NCBI GenBank assembly: GCA_900696685.1 | Contig: CAADHA010000133.1 | Location: forward strand, 1 to 57,052 | Direction of reading: 5' to 3' | Length of the DNA: 57,052 nucleotides | From: an uncultured Planctomycetota bacterium | GTDB taxonomy: Bacteria; Planctomycetota; Phycisphaerae; Phycisphaerales; UBA5793 | Part shown: in pieces, positions 34,974-44,310 of the stretch | Layout of the letters: each line of letters begins with the position of its first letter | Numbering within the stretch: the stretch's first letter is position 1 | The notes under the pieces: generated by a model | What the model saw: the letters and a program-made list of their open reading frames with translations, nothing else | Told to the model about the DNA's origin: nothing | Database searches by the model: none | Made by a program: the position numbers and the translations under genes

Positions 34974-35798
34974 TCACTGAGGCTGGAAGGTCCAGAGCCA
35001 GCGTGAGTCGGGGCCGAGGGGCGCATCGGTCTCGCCGACCGAGCCGTCGAGCGCGGCGATCTGCATCCGTCCGGCGTGCCGCCGGCCGGGGAACCACGTC
35101 CGCCCGTCGCTGTAGGGCCGGCCAGGTTCGCTCGGGGCCGTCGAGTAGTGCGGCGTCACGTCGCGCGCCTCCGCCACTGCGCCGTCGATGTCCCAAAGCA
35201 GAGGAATCTGATCCTGCTGCGCCGTCTGGAGGAGACGATCGCTCAAACGGATCGGCGGCGTCGACCACATCTTGTTCCGGAACACTTCGGGATAGTCGAG
35301 ACGGAGGTTGAAGGCGTAGGAGATGTTGCGCGCCGGCTGTACGGCCCCGCCGCGGCAGGGCGTCTGCGAACGGATGAGCACGTCGCCCGCGACTTCCGAA
35401 CATGCCATCACTCCCAGGTCGCGCACTGAGCCGTTGAACGTCGTGCCCGCCCAGCGCCAGAACTCGTCGATGCGGTACTGCGACTCCTGGAACGTCTCGA
35501 GGCGGAAGGTCGGGCTGCTCGTGTCGTCGCCGCGATTGCCGTGCAGCGACGAATCGGCGAACACGTTGAAGTCGAAGGAGACGCTGCGCAGATTGACCTG
35601 GCACGCATAAGCGCGCGAGCGCGAGCGAACCGCGAACAACCCGGGCACGAGCAGCGAGATCAGGATCGTGATGATGGACAGAGTGACAAGCAGTTCGACG
35701 AGCGTGAACGCTCGACGACGACTGCATGACGCCGTGCAGGATGTGCTCGACTCTCTCACTTCTCTTGAAGCCGCCGGCACACGTGTGCGATCGATCAA
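34974..35798 (-). CDS. Pseudopilin with type II secretion signal and H-X9-DG motif
   Basis: A 274-residue protein. A basic N-terminus leads to the prepilin-type segment RRAFTLVELLVTLSIITILI, with the hydrophobic helix that anchors pseudopilins. Near the C-terminus His and DG are spaced exactly nine residues apart (HAGRMQIAALDG), the H-X9-DG motif of a planctomycete-rich prepilin processing-associated family. The residue before FTLVE is Ala rather than Gly, a tolerated but less usual cleavage context. The start is ambiguous: a TTG at 35798 without a binding site, or a GTG at 35759. It is the first gene of a tight unit with a histidine kinase, a response regulator and a dockerin protein, which is unusual company. 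Confidence 0.82.
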   Translation of the reverse strand: MIDRTRVPAASREVRESSTSCTASCSRRRAFTLVELLVTLSIITILISLLVPGLFAVRSRSRAYACQVNLRSVSFDFNVFADSSLHGNRGDDTSSPTFRLETFQESQYRIDEFWRWAGTTFNGSVRDLGVMACSEVAGDVLIRSQTPCRGGAVQPARNISYAFNLRLDYPEVFRNKMWSTPPIRLSDRLLQTAQQDQIPLLWDIDGAVAEARDVTPHYSTAPSEPGRPYSDGRTWFPGRRHAGRMQIAALDGSVGETDAPLGPDSRWLWTFQPQ

Positions 35799-36264
35799 GG
35801 GGCAGGCCCGCCACCGTCCTGCCGTCCGCTGAATGCATATGTTAGCGGATCGGGCGCTTCATGCAAGAGGGTTTCACGGAAAACTCCGCAGATTCATAAA
35901 GGACCGATTTGTCTCTCTATGAAAGCGACTTGCATGCATTGGCCAAAGTTTCCCGCCTTCTGACCGCATCTGGTGCCGGCGCAGCCGCCGATGCGCGCTT
36001 CACCGGGTGCAGCGCGTACCGAACAGGAATCGCACCGAGGGATCGCGGAAACGCGGAAACACGCCGGTTTCGCGGCGTTTTCAGGCTTGCGCCCCGGCGC
36101 GGGCAGCGCGCCGGCGGCACCCGGACCCGCCACTGGCACAGACCTTGCATATCGGGCCATCGCTGCAGCGGCGGAGACAAGCACCCGCCACGCCTCGTGT
36201 TCTCGATTCCTCATCGTCCGTTTCACTTCACCAACCTTCTTTGACACCAACAGGAGAGTCTCAC
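35799..36264. other. Intergenic region with a two-part hairpin
   Basis: No gene is supported. At 36049-36080 a structured element is visible: AAACGC (36049-36054) pairs with GCGTTT (36075-36080), and inside it GAAAC pairs with GTTTC. A short T-run follows on the plus strand. It may be a terminator-like or regulatory RNA hairpin in front of the exported-protein gene at 36265. Promoters for the minus-strand pseudopilin unit must also lie here, but no clear one was recognised. Confidence 0.4.
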
Positions 36265-36690
36265 ATGTTCCTCACTCGCAAGTTCGCATCGATCCTCTCG
36301 GTCCTCGTGCTCGCCTTGATGGCGTTCAACACCGCGACGGCCCAGGCGAACCCCGAAGACAAGATCTGGACCGCCAACGCCACGCAGGGCGCCGTCGTCC
36401 TCAAGGCCAAGTACAAGGAGTCCCCGGAGAACGGCCTCATCGATCAGACGCTCGAAGTCCAGATCGAGCGCGCTCCGCAGAACACCACGCTCAAGATCAC
36501 GATCAACGGCCGCTCCGTCGGCACGATGACCACCGACGCTTTCGGACGCGGGACCTTCCGCCGCGACATCTTCGGCGTCGTCCCCGGACCGGACGGCCGC
36601 CCCACAGGTCCGCGCATCAACGACAGCGACGTGATCCGCGTCGGCCGCGGCAACCTGGGCATCTCAGCCGAATTCGTCCGCATCCAGTAA
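36265..36690 (+). CDS. Small exported protein of unknown function
   Basis: A 141-residue protein with AGGAGA close before the ATG and a clear signal peptide ending TATAQA. The mature part is beta-rich and Asn/Arg-rich, with KITINGRSVGTMTTDAFGRG and a Gly/Arg-rich tail. It resembles a small Ig-like or jelly-roll domain in pattern only. No family was recognised. The codon use and the signal peptide make the gene itself convincing. It precedes the FG-GAP gene on the same strand, about 216 bases away. Confidence 0.68.
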   Translation: MFLTRKFASILSVLVLALMAFNTATAQANPEDKIWTANATQGAVVLKAKYKESPENGLIDQTLEVQIERAPQNTTLKITINGRSVGTMTTDAFGRGTFRRDIFGVVPGPDGRPTGPRINDSDVIRVGRGNLGISAEFVRIQ

Positions 36691-36906
36691 CACTGCGGCT
36701 CACCTCCATCCTGTCCGCCGGCGGCCAACGCCGCCTGCGGGCTTTCCACAACGCGGCCGACCTGACCCACAACGAAGGGTCGGCACCGGGCTGCAGGATG
36801 CGGCCAAGGGTGGTTCGTGCGGAGGGCGGACCGTCCACTGCTCTTCAACACCTCCATGTCAATCGCCTCATGCACCTCATCGTGTGATTCTGAAAGGAGA
36901 GCCACC

Positions 36907-38328
36907 ATGAAACTGCATCACTTCACCCTCCTCACTCCGACACTGCTGCTCAGCGCGGCGAGCCTCGGACAAGTGAGTTTCGATCCGCCCGTGCCCTATG
37001 CCGTCGGCACGCGGCCCGGCGGCGCCGCCGTCGCCGACTTCACCGGCGACGGTTTCAGAGATGTCGCCGTCACGGTCGACGCCCCTGACCGCGTCGTTCT
37101 CCTCTTCAACAACGGCAGCGGCGCGCTGGTGAACGGTGGCACGGTCACTCTGCCCAACGGAGGCGGCGCGGGCGCGATCGCCGCGGCCGACTTCGACGGC
37201 GACGGCGACATGGACCTGGCCGTCGCTCTCCAGAACCACAACCTCGTCATCATCCTCCTCAACAACGGGTCCGGCACGTTCAGCACGGGCGGGTCGTTTG
37301 CCACCGGCGGCAATCCGCGCGGCCTGACGGCGGGCCACCTCAACGGCGACGCATTCGCCGATCTCGCTGTCGCCAACCGCGACACCAACAACGCGACGAT
37401 CCTGCTCAACCAGGGCAATGCGACGTTCACCTCGTCGAACATCGCGGCCGGCGGCGAGCCGCGCGGCGTCGGCCTCGGTGACTTCGACGGCAACGGGACC
37501 ACCGACCTCGCCGTGAGCAATCACGACGACCGCACGATCTCGATCTTCTCGAACAACGGCGCTGGAGCCTTCACGGCGGCGGGCCTCCTGACGACGCCCG
37601 GCCAGCGGCCAGACGGCCTGGTCGCCGCCGATCTCAACGGCGATGGCAGGGCCGACCTCGCCGCAACGACGGATGTCAGCGCTTCGGTCTACCTCGCGAC
37701 CGGCGGCATGGCATTCGGACCGCGCGCGCAGTATCCCAGCGGCGGCACAAATCCTTCCGACATCATCGCCGTTGATCTCGACTGCAACGGCTCGGCCGAC
37801 CTCGTCATGTCCAACCAGTCCTCCGGGAACATCTCCATCATTCAGAACAACGGCGCGGGCGCGTTCGGTGCGGCGACCACCATCGCCACCGGCGCCACTC
37901 CCGAGCGCGTCGCCGCCGGCGATCTCAACGGCGACGGCGCAGCCGACCTTGCCGTGCCCAACCGCGACAGCAACAACCTCACGGTCCACATGAACACGAC
38001 GTGCGGCGGCGGGTACACCCTCACCTTGACGGGCACCTGCCCCGGCCCCATGACGGTGCGCTGGTCCGGCGCGCAACCCGGGGGACAGCAGGCGCTGCTC
38101 TTCGCGTCCGTTCGCGGTAGCTTCCGGATTCCGCAGGGCCAGCCCTGCGCCGGAACGGTGCTGGGCCTCGGTTCGACGCAGTTGCGCATCGTAACGCCGC
38201 CGGGCGTCTTCTCGACGGGCAACGGAAGCGGCTCGCTGCAGGGCAATGCGGGCCCGGCCGTCTGCGGCGGCTTCCTTCAACTCATCCAGGCCGGCAACTG
38301 CCGGACGAGCAACGTCGCGGGCCTGTAA
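36907..38328 (+). CDS. Secreted FG-GAP/VCBS propeller with shared C-terminal module
   Basis: A 473-residue exported protein with AGGAGA before the ATG and a signal peptide ending ASLGQ. It has seven FG-GAP/VCBS-type repeats, each with an Asp-rich calcium loop: examples are ADFTGDGFRDVAV, ADFDGDGDMDLAV, GDFDGNGTTDLAV, ADLNGDGRADLAA, VDLDCNGSADLVM and GDLNGDGAADLAV. Seven such units fit one beta-propeller. From about residue 365 a different Cys-containing module follows (GTCPGPMTVRWSGAQPGGQ to CRTSNVAGL), which recurs at the end of the protein at 54970-55962. A surface-attached or extracellular matrix role is likely. Confidence 0.86.
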   Translation: MKLHHFTLLTPTLLLSAASLGQVSFDPPVPYAVGTRPGGAAVADFTGDGFRDVAVTVDAPDRVVLLFNNGSGALVNGGTVTLPNGGGAGAIAAADFDGDGDMDLAVALQNHNLVIILLNNGSGTFSTGGSFATGGNPRGLTAGHLNGDAFADLAVANRDTNNATILLNQGNATFTSSNIAAGGEPRGVGLGDFDGNGTTDLAVSNHDDRTISIFSNNGAGAFTAAGLLTTPGQRPDGLVAADLNGDGRADLAATTDVSASVYLATGGMAFGPRAQYPSGGTNPSDIIAVDLDCNGSADLVMSNQSSGNISIIQNNGAGAFGAATTIATGATPERVAAGDLNGDGAADLAVPNRDSNNLTVHMNTTCGGGYTLTLTGTCPGPMTVRWSGAQPGGQQALLFASVRGSFRIPQGQPCAGTVLGLGSTQLRIVTPPGVFSTGNGSGSLQGNAGPAVCGGFLQLIQAGNCRTSNVAGL

Positions 38329-38392
38329 CGACGCGCGGCATCGACCCTCGAACCCGCCTGCGTCTTCACCTCCCAGGCTTCTTCACTCGGTT

Positions 38393-38423
38393 GGCGCGCG
38401 GCCCCGCAAGGGGCCGCCGCGCC
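38393..38423. terminator. Bidirectional-type hairpin between convergent genes
   Basis: A strong stem of about 13 bp (GGCCCC paired with GGGGCC around a GCAA tetraloop, continued by GGCGCG with CGCGCC and one bulge) lies between the FG-GAP gene and the cusA-like gene, which converge here. The U-run is weak (GTTTAGA), so its terminator role is inferred from position and stem strength. Confidence 0.6.
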
Positions 38424-38458
38424 GTTTAGAGCGCCTCACGTTCGACCGACGGCATCGA

Positions 38459-41400
38459 TCAAGGCTCGACGCGTCTCCAGGATCGGATCCGCCACTTCCA
38501 CTCTTCGACGCTGCAATACAACACGGGCACGACGAAGAGAGTGATGAGCGCGACGGTCATTCCGCCGAAAGTCGGGATCGCCATGGGAACCATCACGTCC
38601 GCTCCGCGGCCCGTCGAGGTAAGCACGGGCAGGAGAGCGAGGATGGTCGTCGCCGTCGTCATGAGGCAGGCGCGGATGCGGAGTTTCCCCGCCTCAAGCG
38701 TCGCCGCGCGAATCTGCGCGATCGACTCCGTTTCGCGCTCGCGGAACACCTGCTGGAGGCGCGTGGCCATGACGACGCCGTCGTCGGTGGCGATGCCGAA
38801 GAGGGCCAGGAACCCGACCCACACCGCGACGCTGAGGTTGATCGGGTGAATCTGGAAGAGTGTGCGAACGTTCGTGTCGAGGAGACCGAAGTCGAGGAAC
38901 CAGTCGCGGCCGTAGAGCCAGATCATGAGGAATCCTCCGCTCCACGCCACGAAGACTCCGGTGAAGACCAGGCCGGTGACGATCACCGAACGGAACTGGA
39001 AATAGAGAATGAGGAAGATCACCGCCAGCGACAATGGCAGGACGATGCGCAGGCGGTTGACGGATCGCACCTGGTTTTCGTAGGAACCGGCGAAGCGGTA
39101 ATCCACGCCGGTGGGAATGACGAGTTCGCCCGCCTTGACCTTCGACAGGATGTAGTCGTCGGCGGCTTCGACGACGTTCACCTCCGCGAGACCCGGCTTC
39201 TTGTCGAAGAGCACGTATCCGACCAGCCGGCCGTTCTCGCTTCGGATCATCTCCGGCCCGCGGACGTAACGGATCTGCGCCAGTTCGGCGATGGGGACCT
39301 GCGCGCCTTCGGGCGTCGGGATGAGGATATCGTCGAGCGTGTCAATGTCGTCGCGCAGTTCTCGCAGGTAGCGCACGCGGACGGGGTAGCGCTCGCGTCC
39401 CTCGACGGTGGTGGTGAGGCGCACGCCTCCGACGGCGACTTCGATGACATCCTGCACGTCGGCGATGCTCAGGCCGTAGCGCGCGATGCGCTGCCGATCG
39501 ATCTCGAACTCGAGATAGGGCTTGCCGACGAGGCGTTCGGCGAAGGCGGTGGCCGGTTCGATGGCGGGCACGTCCCGCAGCAGCGACTCGAGTTGCAGGG
39601 CGAAGGACTCGATGGTCTGCAGGTCAGGCCCGAAGACCTTGATCCCCATCGAGGCGCGGAAGCCGCTCTGGAGCATGACCAGCCGCGTCTCGATGGGCTG
39701 GAGTTTCGGCGCGGAGGTGGCGCCGGGCAGGCGCGCCGCCTCGATGATCTCGCGCCAGATGTCGTCCGGCGTGCGAATGTGGCTTCGCCACTGGCGGTAC
39801 GGCCGGCCGCGCAGATCGGGGACCAGTCCGCCATCCTCGTCGCGCGCAAAGGCGCCCCGCGACTTGTCGTAGCGGAACCGCAGCCGCCTTCCCGCCGCAT
39901 CGGTGATGTACTCGGGCTTGTAGTTGATGACCGTTTCGACCATCGAGATCGGCGCCGGGTCGAGGGCGCTTTCGACGCGCCCGATCTTGCCGACGACTTC
40001 ATCACCCTCGGGGATCGCGCCGATGGCGCGGTTCATCTGCGCGATCGCATCCAGCGCTTCGCCGATCGAGGCGTGCGGCATGAGCGAGGGCATGTAGAGA
40101 AACGATCCTTCGTCCAGCGACGGCATGAACTCGCGCCCGAGGCCCGGCATCGCGTGCGCCATGGTGACGGCGGCCTCGCTCCGGCGCACCCGTTCGGGCA
40201 GCCAGCCCCAGACGCGGTCAAATCCCATCCAGATCGTCAGGCCGACGGCGACGAGAACGGTCGGCACGAGGAGCGTGGCCAACTTGTTGCGCAATGCCCA
40301 CGCCAGCATCCGGGGATAGGCGAGGTAGAAGAGGTAGAACAGCAGCAGCAGTCCGCCGACCACAAGGCCGACGAACGCCGCGTTGCGCCCGTAGCCGTTC
40401 TGAGGCCCGAGCGGCTCCCAGAGGCGGGTGAGCAGGTCGAGCACGAGCAGTGCCGCCACGAGGTTGGCGGACCACACGACGCCGCGCGCGACCAGGCGCG
40501 GCAGCCATTCCTGCACGACCCAGAAGACCGCGAAACCGAGGACGACGGCGCCGACGATGACGTGCCACTGGATCATCGCCACCACGCCCCCGACGGCGAC
40601 GGCGGCGCAGATCAGCCGGCGCCCCCACCCCGGCCTGATGCGCCACGCGAAGAGCACGTGCGCCAGCGTGGGCAGGACTGTCAGGGCGATGATGATCGAG
40701 GCGATCAATGCGAAGGTCTTGGTGTAGGCGAGCGGCCTGAAGAGTTTCCCCTCCTGCGCCTGCATCGCGAAGACGGGCAGGAAGCCCACGACCGTCGTGG
40801 ACACGGCCGTGAGAACCGCACTGCCGACCTCGCTGGAGGCGCGGTAGATGACTTCGAGGCGAGGTTCGCCGGGCGGGGCTTCGTCGAGCCGCCGGAGGAT
40901 GTTGTCACACATCACAATGCCCATGTCCACGATCGTGCCCACCGCGATGGCGATGCCCGACAGCGCCACGATGTTCGCGTCCACGCCGAACGCCTTCATC
41001 CCGATGAACGTCGCCAGCACCGCCAGAGGCAGCATGGCGCTGATGAGCAGGCTCGAGCGGAAGTGCATGAGCATCATGACCACCACGATGACGGTGATGA
41101 GCACCTGCTGCTCGATCGCCGAGTTGAGCGTGCCGAGCGTTTCGTAGATCAGTCCCGTGCGGTCGTAGAAGGGGACGATGGCGATGCGGCTCTCGGTGCC
41201 GTCGGCGAGGGTCTTCCTCGGCAGTCCCGGCGCGATCCTTTCGATCTCGCGCCGGACGTTCTCGATGACTTCGAGGGGATTGGCGCCGTGGCGGACGACG
41301 ACGACGCCCCCGACGGCCTCGACGCCGACCTTGTCGAGCGCGCCGAGACGCTGCGCCGGGCCGCGCACGACATGCGCCACCTGCCGCAGCAGCACCGGCA

Positions 41401-42238
41401 CGCCCTCCGCCGCCGCGACCGCGATGTTCTCGATGTCCTCGGGCGACCGGAGAAAGCCCCGGCCGCGGACGATGTACTCCGCCTTGTTGACCTCGATGGT
41501 GCGCGCGCCGACGTCGATGTTGCCGCGGCGCACCGCGTTGGCGACCTCCTCGATCGTCACGCCGTACGCCCGCATCGCGTCGGGATCGACGTCGATCTGA
41601 TACTCGGTGACAAAGCCGCCGATGGACGCGACCTCCGCGACGCCCTCTGCGGCGGCCAGCGCGTAGCGCACCGTCCAGTCCTGCGCGCTGCGGAGTTCGT
41701 GCAGGTCCCACCCGCCCGTCGGCCGGCCCTTTGAGTCGCGCCCCTCGAGCGTGTACCAGAACACCTGTCCGAGCGCCGTCGCATCCGGCCCGAGCGCGGG
41801 GCTGACGCCCTGCGGCAGCGTGCCTTCAGGAAGACTTGAGAGTCTTTCGAGTATGCGCGAGCGGCTCCAGTAGAACTCCACGTCGTCGCTGAAGATCACG
41901 AAGATCATCGAGAAGCCGAAACTCGACGAACTGCGGATCGTCTTCACGCCGGGGACGCCCAGGAGCGCAACCGTGAGGGGATAAGTGATCTGGTCGTCGA
42001 TGTCCTGCGGACTGCGTCCGGGCCACTCGGTGAAGACGATCTGCTGGTTGTCGCCGATGTCGGGAATGGCGTCCACGGCGACCGGCGAGCGCGGCACGCC
42101 GTCGATCTTCCAGTTAAACGGCGCCACGAGCACGCCCCAGCAGATGACCATCAGCGTGATCAGCGCCACGACGAGTTTCTGCTCGAGGCAGAAGCGGATG
42201 ATGCGGTCGATCAGGCCTGGTGAAAGTGCGGTGATCAT
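38459..42238 (-). CDS. cusA: Heavy-metal RND efflux pump, CusA/CzcA type
   Basis: A 1259-residue inner membrane pump, longer than E. coli CusA (1047). Start at 42238 has GGAG upstream; a TTG at 42256 overlapping the previous stop is possible. The first membrane helix region is RIIRFCLEQKLVVALI. TM4-type motif SGIAIAVGTIVDMGIVMCDN carries the proton-relay Asp residues expected in this family; VSTTVVGFLPVF and PTLAHVLFAW follow. Between TM6 and TM7 there is extra hydrophobic sequence (about residues 530-670), longer than CusA and probably additional membrane helices. Porter-domain landmarks ETVINYKPEY and IDRQRIARYGLSIADVQ are clear. It pairs with the adaptor and outer membrane genes upstream. 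Copper/silver preference is inferred. Confidence 0.93.
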   Translation of the reverse strand: MITALSPGLIDRIIRFCLEQKLVVALITLMVICWGVLVAPFNWKIDGVPRSPVAVDAIPDIGDNQQIVFTEWPGRSPQDIDDQITYPLTVALLGVPGVKTIRSSSSFGFSMIFVIFSDDVEFYWSRSRILERLSSLPEGTLPQGVSPALGPDATALGQVFWYTLEGRDSKGRPTGGWDLHELRSAQDWTVRYALAAAEGVAEVASIGGFVTEYQIDVDPDAMRAYGVTIEEVANAVRRGNIDVGARTIEVNKAEYIVRGRGFLRSPEDIENIAVAAAEGVPVLLRQVAHVVRGPAQRLGALDKVGVEAVGGVVVVRHGANPLEVIENVRREIERIAPGLPRKTLADGTESRIAIVPFYDRTGLIYETLGTLNSAIEQQVLITVIVVVMMLMHFRSSLLISAMLPLAVLATFIGMKAFGVDANIVALSGIAIAVGTIVDMGIVMCDNILRRLDEAPPGEPRLEVIYRASSEVGSAVLTAVSTTVVGFLPVFAMQAQEGKLFRPLAYTKTFALIASIIIALTVLPTLAHVLFAWRIRPGWGRRLICAAVAVGGVVAMIQWHVIVGAVVLGFAVFWVVQEWLPRLVARGVVWSANLVAALLVLDLLTRLWEPLGPQNGYGRNAAFVGLVVGGLLLLFYLFYLAYPRMLAWALRNKLATLLVPTVLVAVGLTIWMGFDRVWGWLPERVRRSEAAVTMAHAMPGLGREFMPSLDEGSFLYMPSLMPHASIGEALDAIAQMNRAIGAIPEGDEVVGKIGRVESALDPAPISMVETVINYKPEYITDAAGRRLRFRYDKSRGAFARDEDGGLVPDLRGRPYRQWRSHIRTPDDIWREIIEAARLPGATSAPKLQPIETRLVMLQSGFRASMGIKVFGPDLQTIESFALQLESLLRDVPAIEPATAFAERLVGKPYLEFEIDRQRIARYGLSIADVQDVIEVAVGGVRLTTTVEGRERYPVRVRYLRELRDDIDTLDDILIPTPEGAQVPIAELAQIRYVRGPEMIRSENGRLVGYVLFDKKPGLAEVNVVEAADDYILSKVKAGELVIPTGVDYRFAGSYENQVRSVNRLRIVLPLSLAVIFLILYFQFRSVIVTGLVFTGVFVAWSGGFLMIWLYGRDWFLDFGLLDTNVRTLFQIHPINLSVAVWVGFLALFGIATDDGVVMATRLQQVFRERETESIAQIRAATLEAGKLRIRACLMTTATTILALLPVLTSTGRGADVMVPMAIPTFGGMTVALITLFVVPVLYCSVEEWKWRIRSWRRVEP

Positions 42239-42252
42239 GGCTGCGGCTCCGA

Positions 42253-44310
42253 TCAATGTTCAGGCGCCGGCAGAGGACCAGACGCATATTCGGCAACGAA
42301 CGAGCCGCATCGCAGCATCTCCTCGCCGAAGTAGGGGTTGAGGACGTCTTCGCCGTGCTGGAGCCAGTCGGCGCCTCGGTCGTCGAAGGCCATGGGGCAG
42401 TGCATCTGGAGGATGAGGGCGCCGCTCGAATGGCCGAAGAGCCGAATCGCGTCGATGAGCGCGACGGACCAGTGCTCGAAGCGGGCGCGGGCGTCATCGA
42501 TGTTCGCGGCCGCGGCGGGATTTGCATTCGACTCGCCCAGCATGCTCGTGATGCGGCGCCATTGCCCGAGCGGCTCGCCGACGATGCCGGTTGTATCGAC
42601 CTGCGCAAGCGCTTCGCGCGCCTTTGGGGCGGCGTTCCTGAAGGCGTCGAAGTCATCGCCGGCCAGCGCCTCCTGCATGGCCAGGTAAGCAAGGAGAACC
42701 TCGTCGAAGCCCTCGCGGAAGTGCGCCGGCAGGGCGGCGCGGTCGATGGCGGCGCGGCCCGCAGGCCGGAGAGCAGCGCCGTGCTGGTGCCCGCCTGCTC
42801 CGCCCCCCCCTTCAGGGTTCATCATGCTCGGCTTGCCGGCGATCTGGAGGGAACTGTCGATGCGGAACGCGCCGTTGACGACCACTTCTTCGCCCTCGCG
42901 CAGGCCGTCGCGGACGATGTAGTGCGCCCCCGCTCGCGGGCCAAGCACGACCTCGCGCCCCTCGAAGGTCGGCTTCCCGGCGTCGGCCACGCGCACATAG
43001 ACCACGCTCCGACTGCCGGTGATCAGCGGAGCCGTAGCGGGAATGACCAGCGGCGCCCGCTCGCCGCCCGGCGCAACGTACCACGGCGAGTCCTCGAAAG
43101 GCACAAGGTCCATCCCGCACACGTCGCACGTGCCGGGAATGTCCTTGACGATCTCCGGGTGCATCGGGCTGATCCACTTGCCCGCGAGATCCGTTACTGG
43201 GACCACCCCCTCGGCGCCGACGCGGCCGCGAACCACCGCGCGCACGTACATGCCCGGCTTGAGCCGCAGGCCACGGTTCTCGACGACCAGCCGCACGCGC
43301 ACCGAGCGCGACATCGTGTTCAGCATCGGGTCGATGAAGGAAATCCGGCCGTGGAACGACTCGCCGGGAAAGGCGTCGCTGGCGAACTCGACGTCCTGCC
43401 CGTAGTGCAGGAAGGGAAGTTGCGATTCGTAGACGTCGAGCACGACCCAGACGCGCGTGAGATCGGCGAGTTCGAAGAGTTCGTCGCCGGTGTTCACGTA
43501 TCGGCCTTCGACGACGAGGCGCTTGGTGACGATGCCGGTAATGGGCGCATGGATAGTCAGGCGTTCGATCAGCCCCTCGGTCGACTCCAGTTGCGTGATC
43601 TGTTCGGCGGTGAGGCCCCAGAGGCGCAACTTGCCCCGCGCCGCCTCGAGCGTGCTCTCCACGCTGCGCTGCATCGACTCGCTGGCATTGCGGCTGGAGG
43701 CGGCGACCACCTGCGCCCTCTTCAGTTCAGTCTGGGCGGCGAGAAGGTCCGGGCTGTAGATCTCGGCCAGGTGCTCGCCCTGCTTCACGGCCACGCCCGC
43801 GTAACCGATGAACAGCCGCTCGATCCGCGCGGGAAAGTACGCGGCGATCGTCGCCAGCCGCGTCTCGTCATACTCCACCCTGCCCACCAGCCGCACTTCG
43901 CCCGTCGGAAAGAAGCACGACACCGGCGCCGTCTGAATCTCCGCGAGTCGAATCGCCTCCTCGCTCATACGGATCTGCCGGGGTTCGATGCCCTCATCCT
44001 CATCCATCGGGACGGGAATGAGGTCCATGTGGCAGATCGGGCACTTGGCCTTCGGATCAGGCAGGCGCACCGCCGGGTGCATGGCGCAGGTGTACATCTG
44101 CTGAGGCTTGGACTGCTCGTGGGTCCCGTGTTCGACGTGCTCGTCGGCCGCGTCTGCGGCGAGCCCGCCGGCGCGCGGGGAGGCGCGATGATGGCCGACC
44201 AGGTAGCCGACGATCAGCGCCGAGGCGATCAGCAGCACCGCCACGACGGACGCCACGGAGCGCACGAAACCGGGAATCACTTCGCCAACAAATGCGATCA
44301 CGCGTTTCAT
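42253..44310 (-). CDS. cusB: RND adaptor (CusB type) with two metal-binding domains and DUF3347
   Basis: A 685-residue periplasmic adaptor. The ATG overlaps the cusC stop (ATGA) with AGGAG upstream. After one membrane anchor (about 20-40) comes a heavy-metal-binding domain at 73-101 (YTCAMHP, CPICHMDLIPV), then the lipoyl, hairpin and beta-barrel parts of an adaptor (FPARIERLFIGYAGVAVKQG, VWVVLDVYESQLPFL). A second such domain is at about 379-408 (SPMHPEIV, CDVCGMDLVPF), and the C-terminus (about 545-675) matches DUF3347 (CPMAFDDRGADWLQ, NPYFGEEMLRCG). Two metal domains plus DUF3347 in one adaptor suggest metal handover within a single chain. It sits between cusC and cusA. Confidence 0.93.
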   Translation of the reverse strand: MKRVIAFVGEVIPGFVRSVASVVAVLLIASALIVGYLVGHHRASPRAGGLAADAADEHVEHGTHEQSKPQQMYTCAMHPAVRLPDPKAKCPICHMDLIPVPMDEDEGIEPRQIRMSEEAIRLAEIQTAPVSCFFPTGEVRLVGRVEYDETRLATIAAYFPARIERLFIGYAGVAVKQGEHLAEIYSPDLLAAQTELKRAQVVAASSRNASESMQRSVESTLEAARGKLRLWGLTAEQITQLESTEGLIERLTIHAPITGIVTKRLVVEGRYVNTGDELFELADLTRVWVVLDVYESQLPFLHYGQDVEFASDAFPGESFHGRISFIDPMLNTMSRSVRVRLVVENRGLRLKPGMYVRAVVRGRVGAEGVVPVTDLAGKWISPMHPEIVKDIPGTCDVCGMDLVPFEDSPWYVAPGGERAPLVIPATAPLITGSRSVVYVRVADAGKPTFEGREVVLGPRAGAHYIVRDGLREGEEVVVNGAFRIDSSLQIAGKPSMMNPEGGGGAGGHQHGAALRPAGRAAIDRAALPAHFREGFDEVLLAYLAMQEALAGDDFDAFRNAAPKAREALAQVDTTGIVGEPLGQWRRITSMLGESNANPAAAANIDDARARFEHWSVALIDAIRLFGHSSGALILQMHCPMAFDDRGADWLQHGEDVLNPYFGEEMLRCGSFVAEYASGPLPAPEH

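Noticed and set aside
38246-41734. Plus-strand ORF of 1162 codons
   Set aside because: It lies antisense to the cusA-like gene, is rich in Arg, His and Asp with no domain, and is explained by high third-position GC on the opposite strand.
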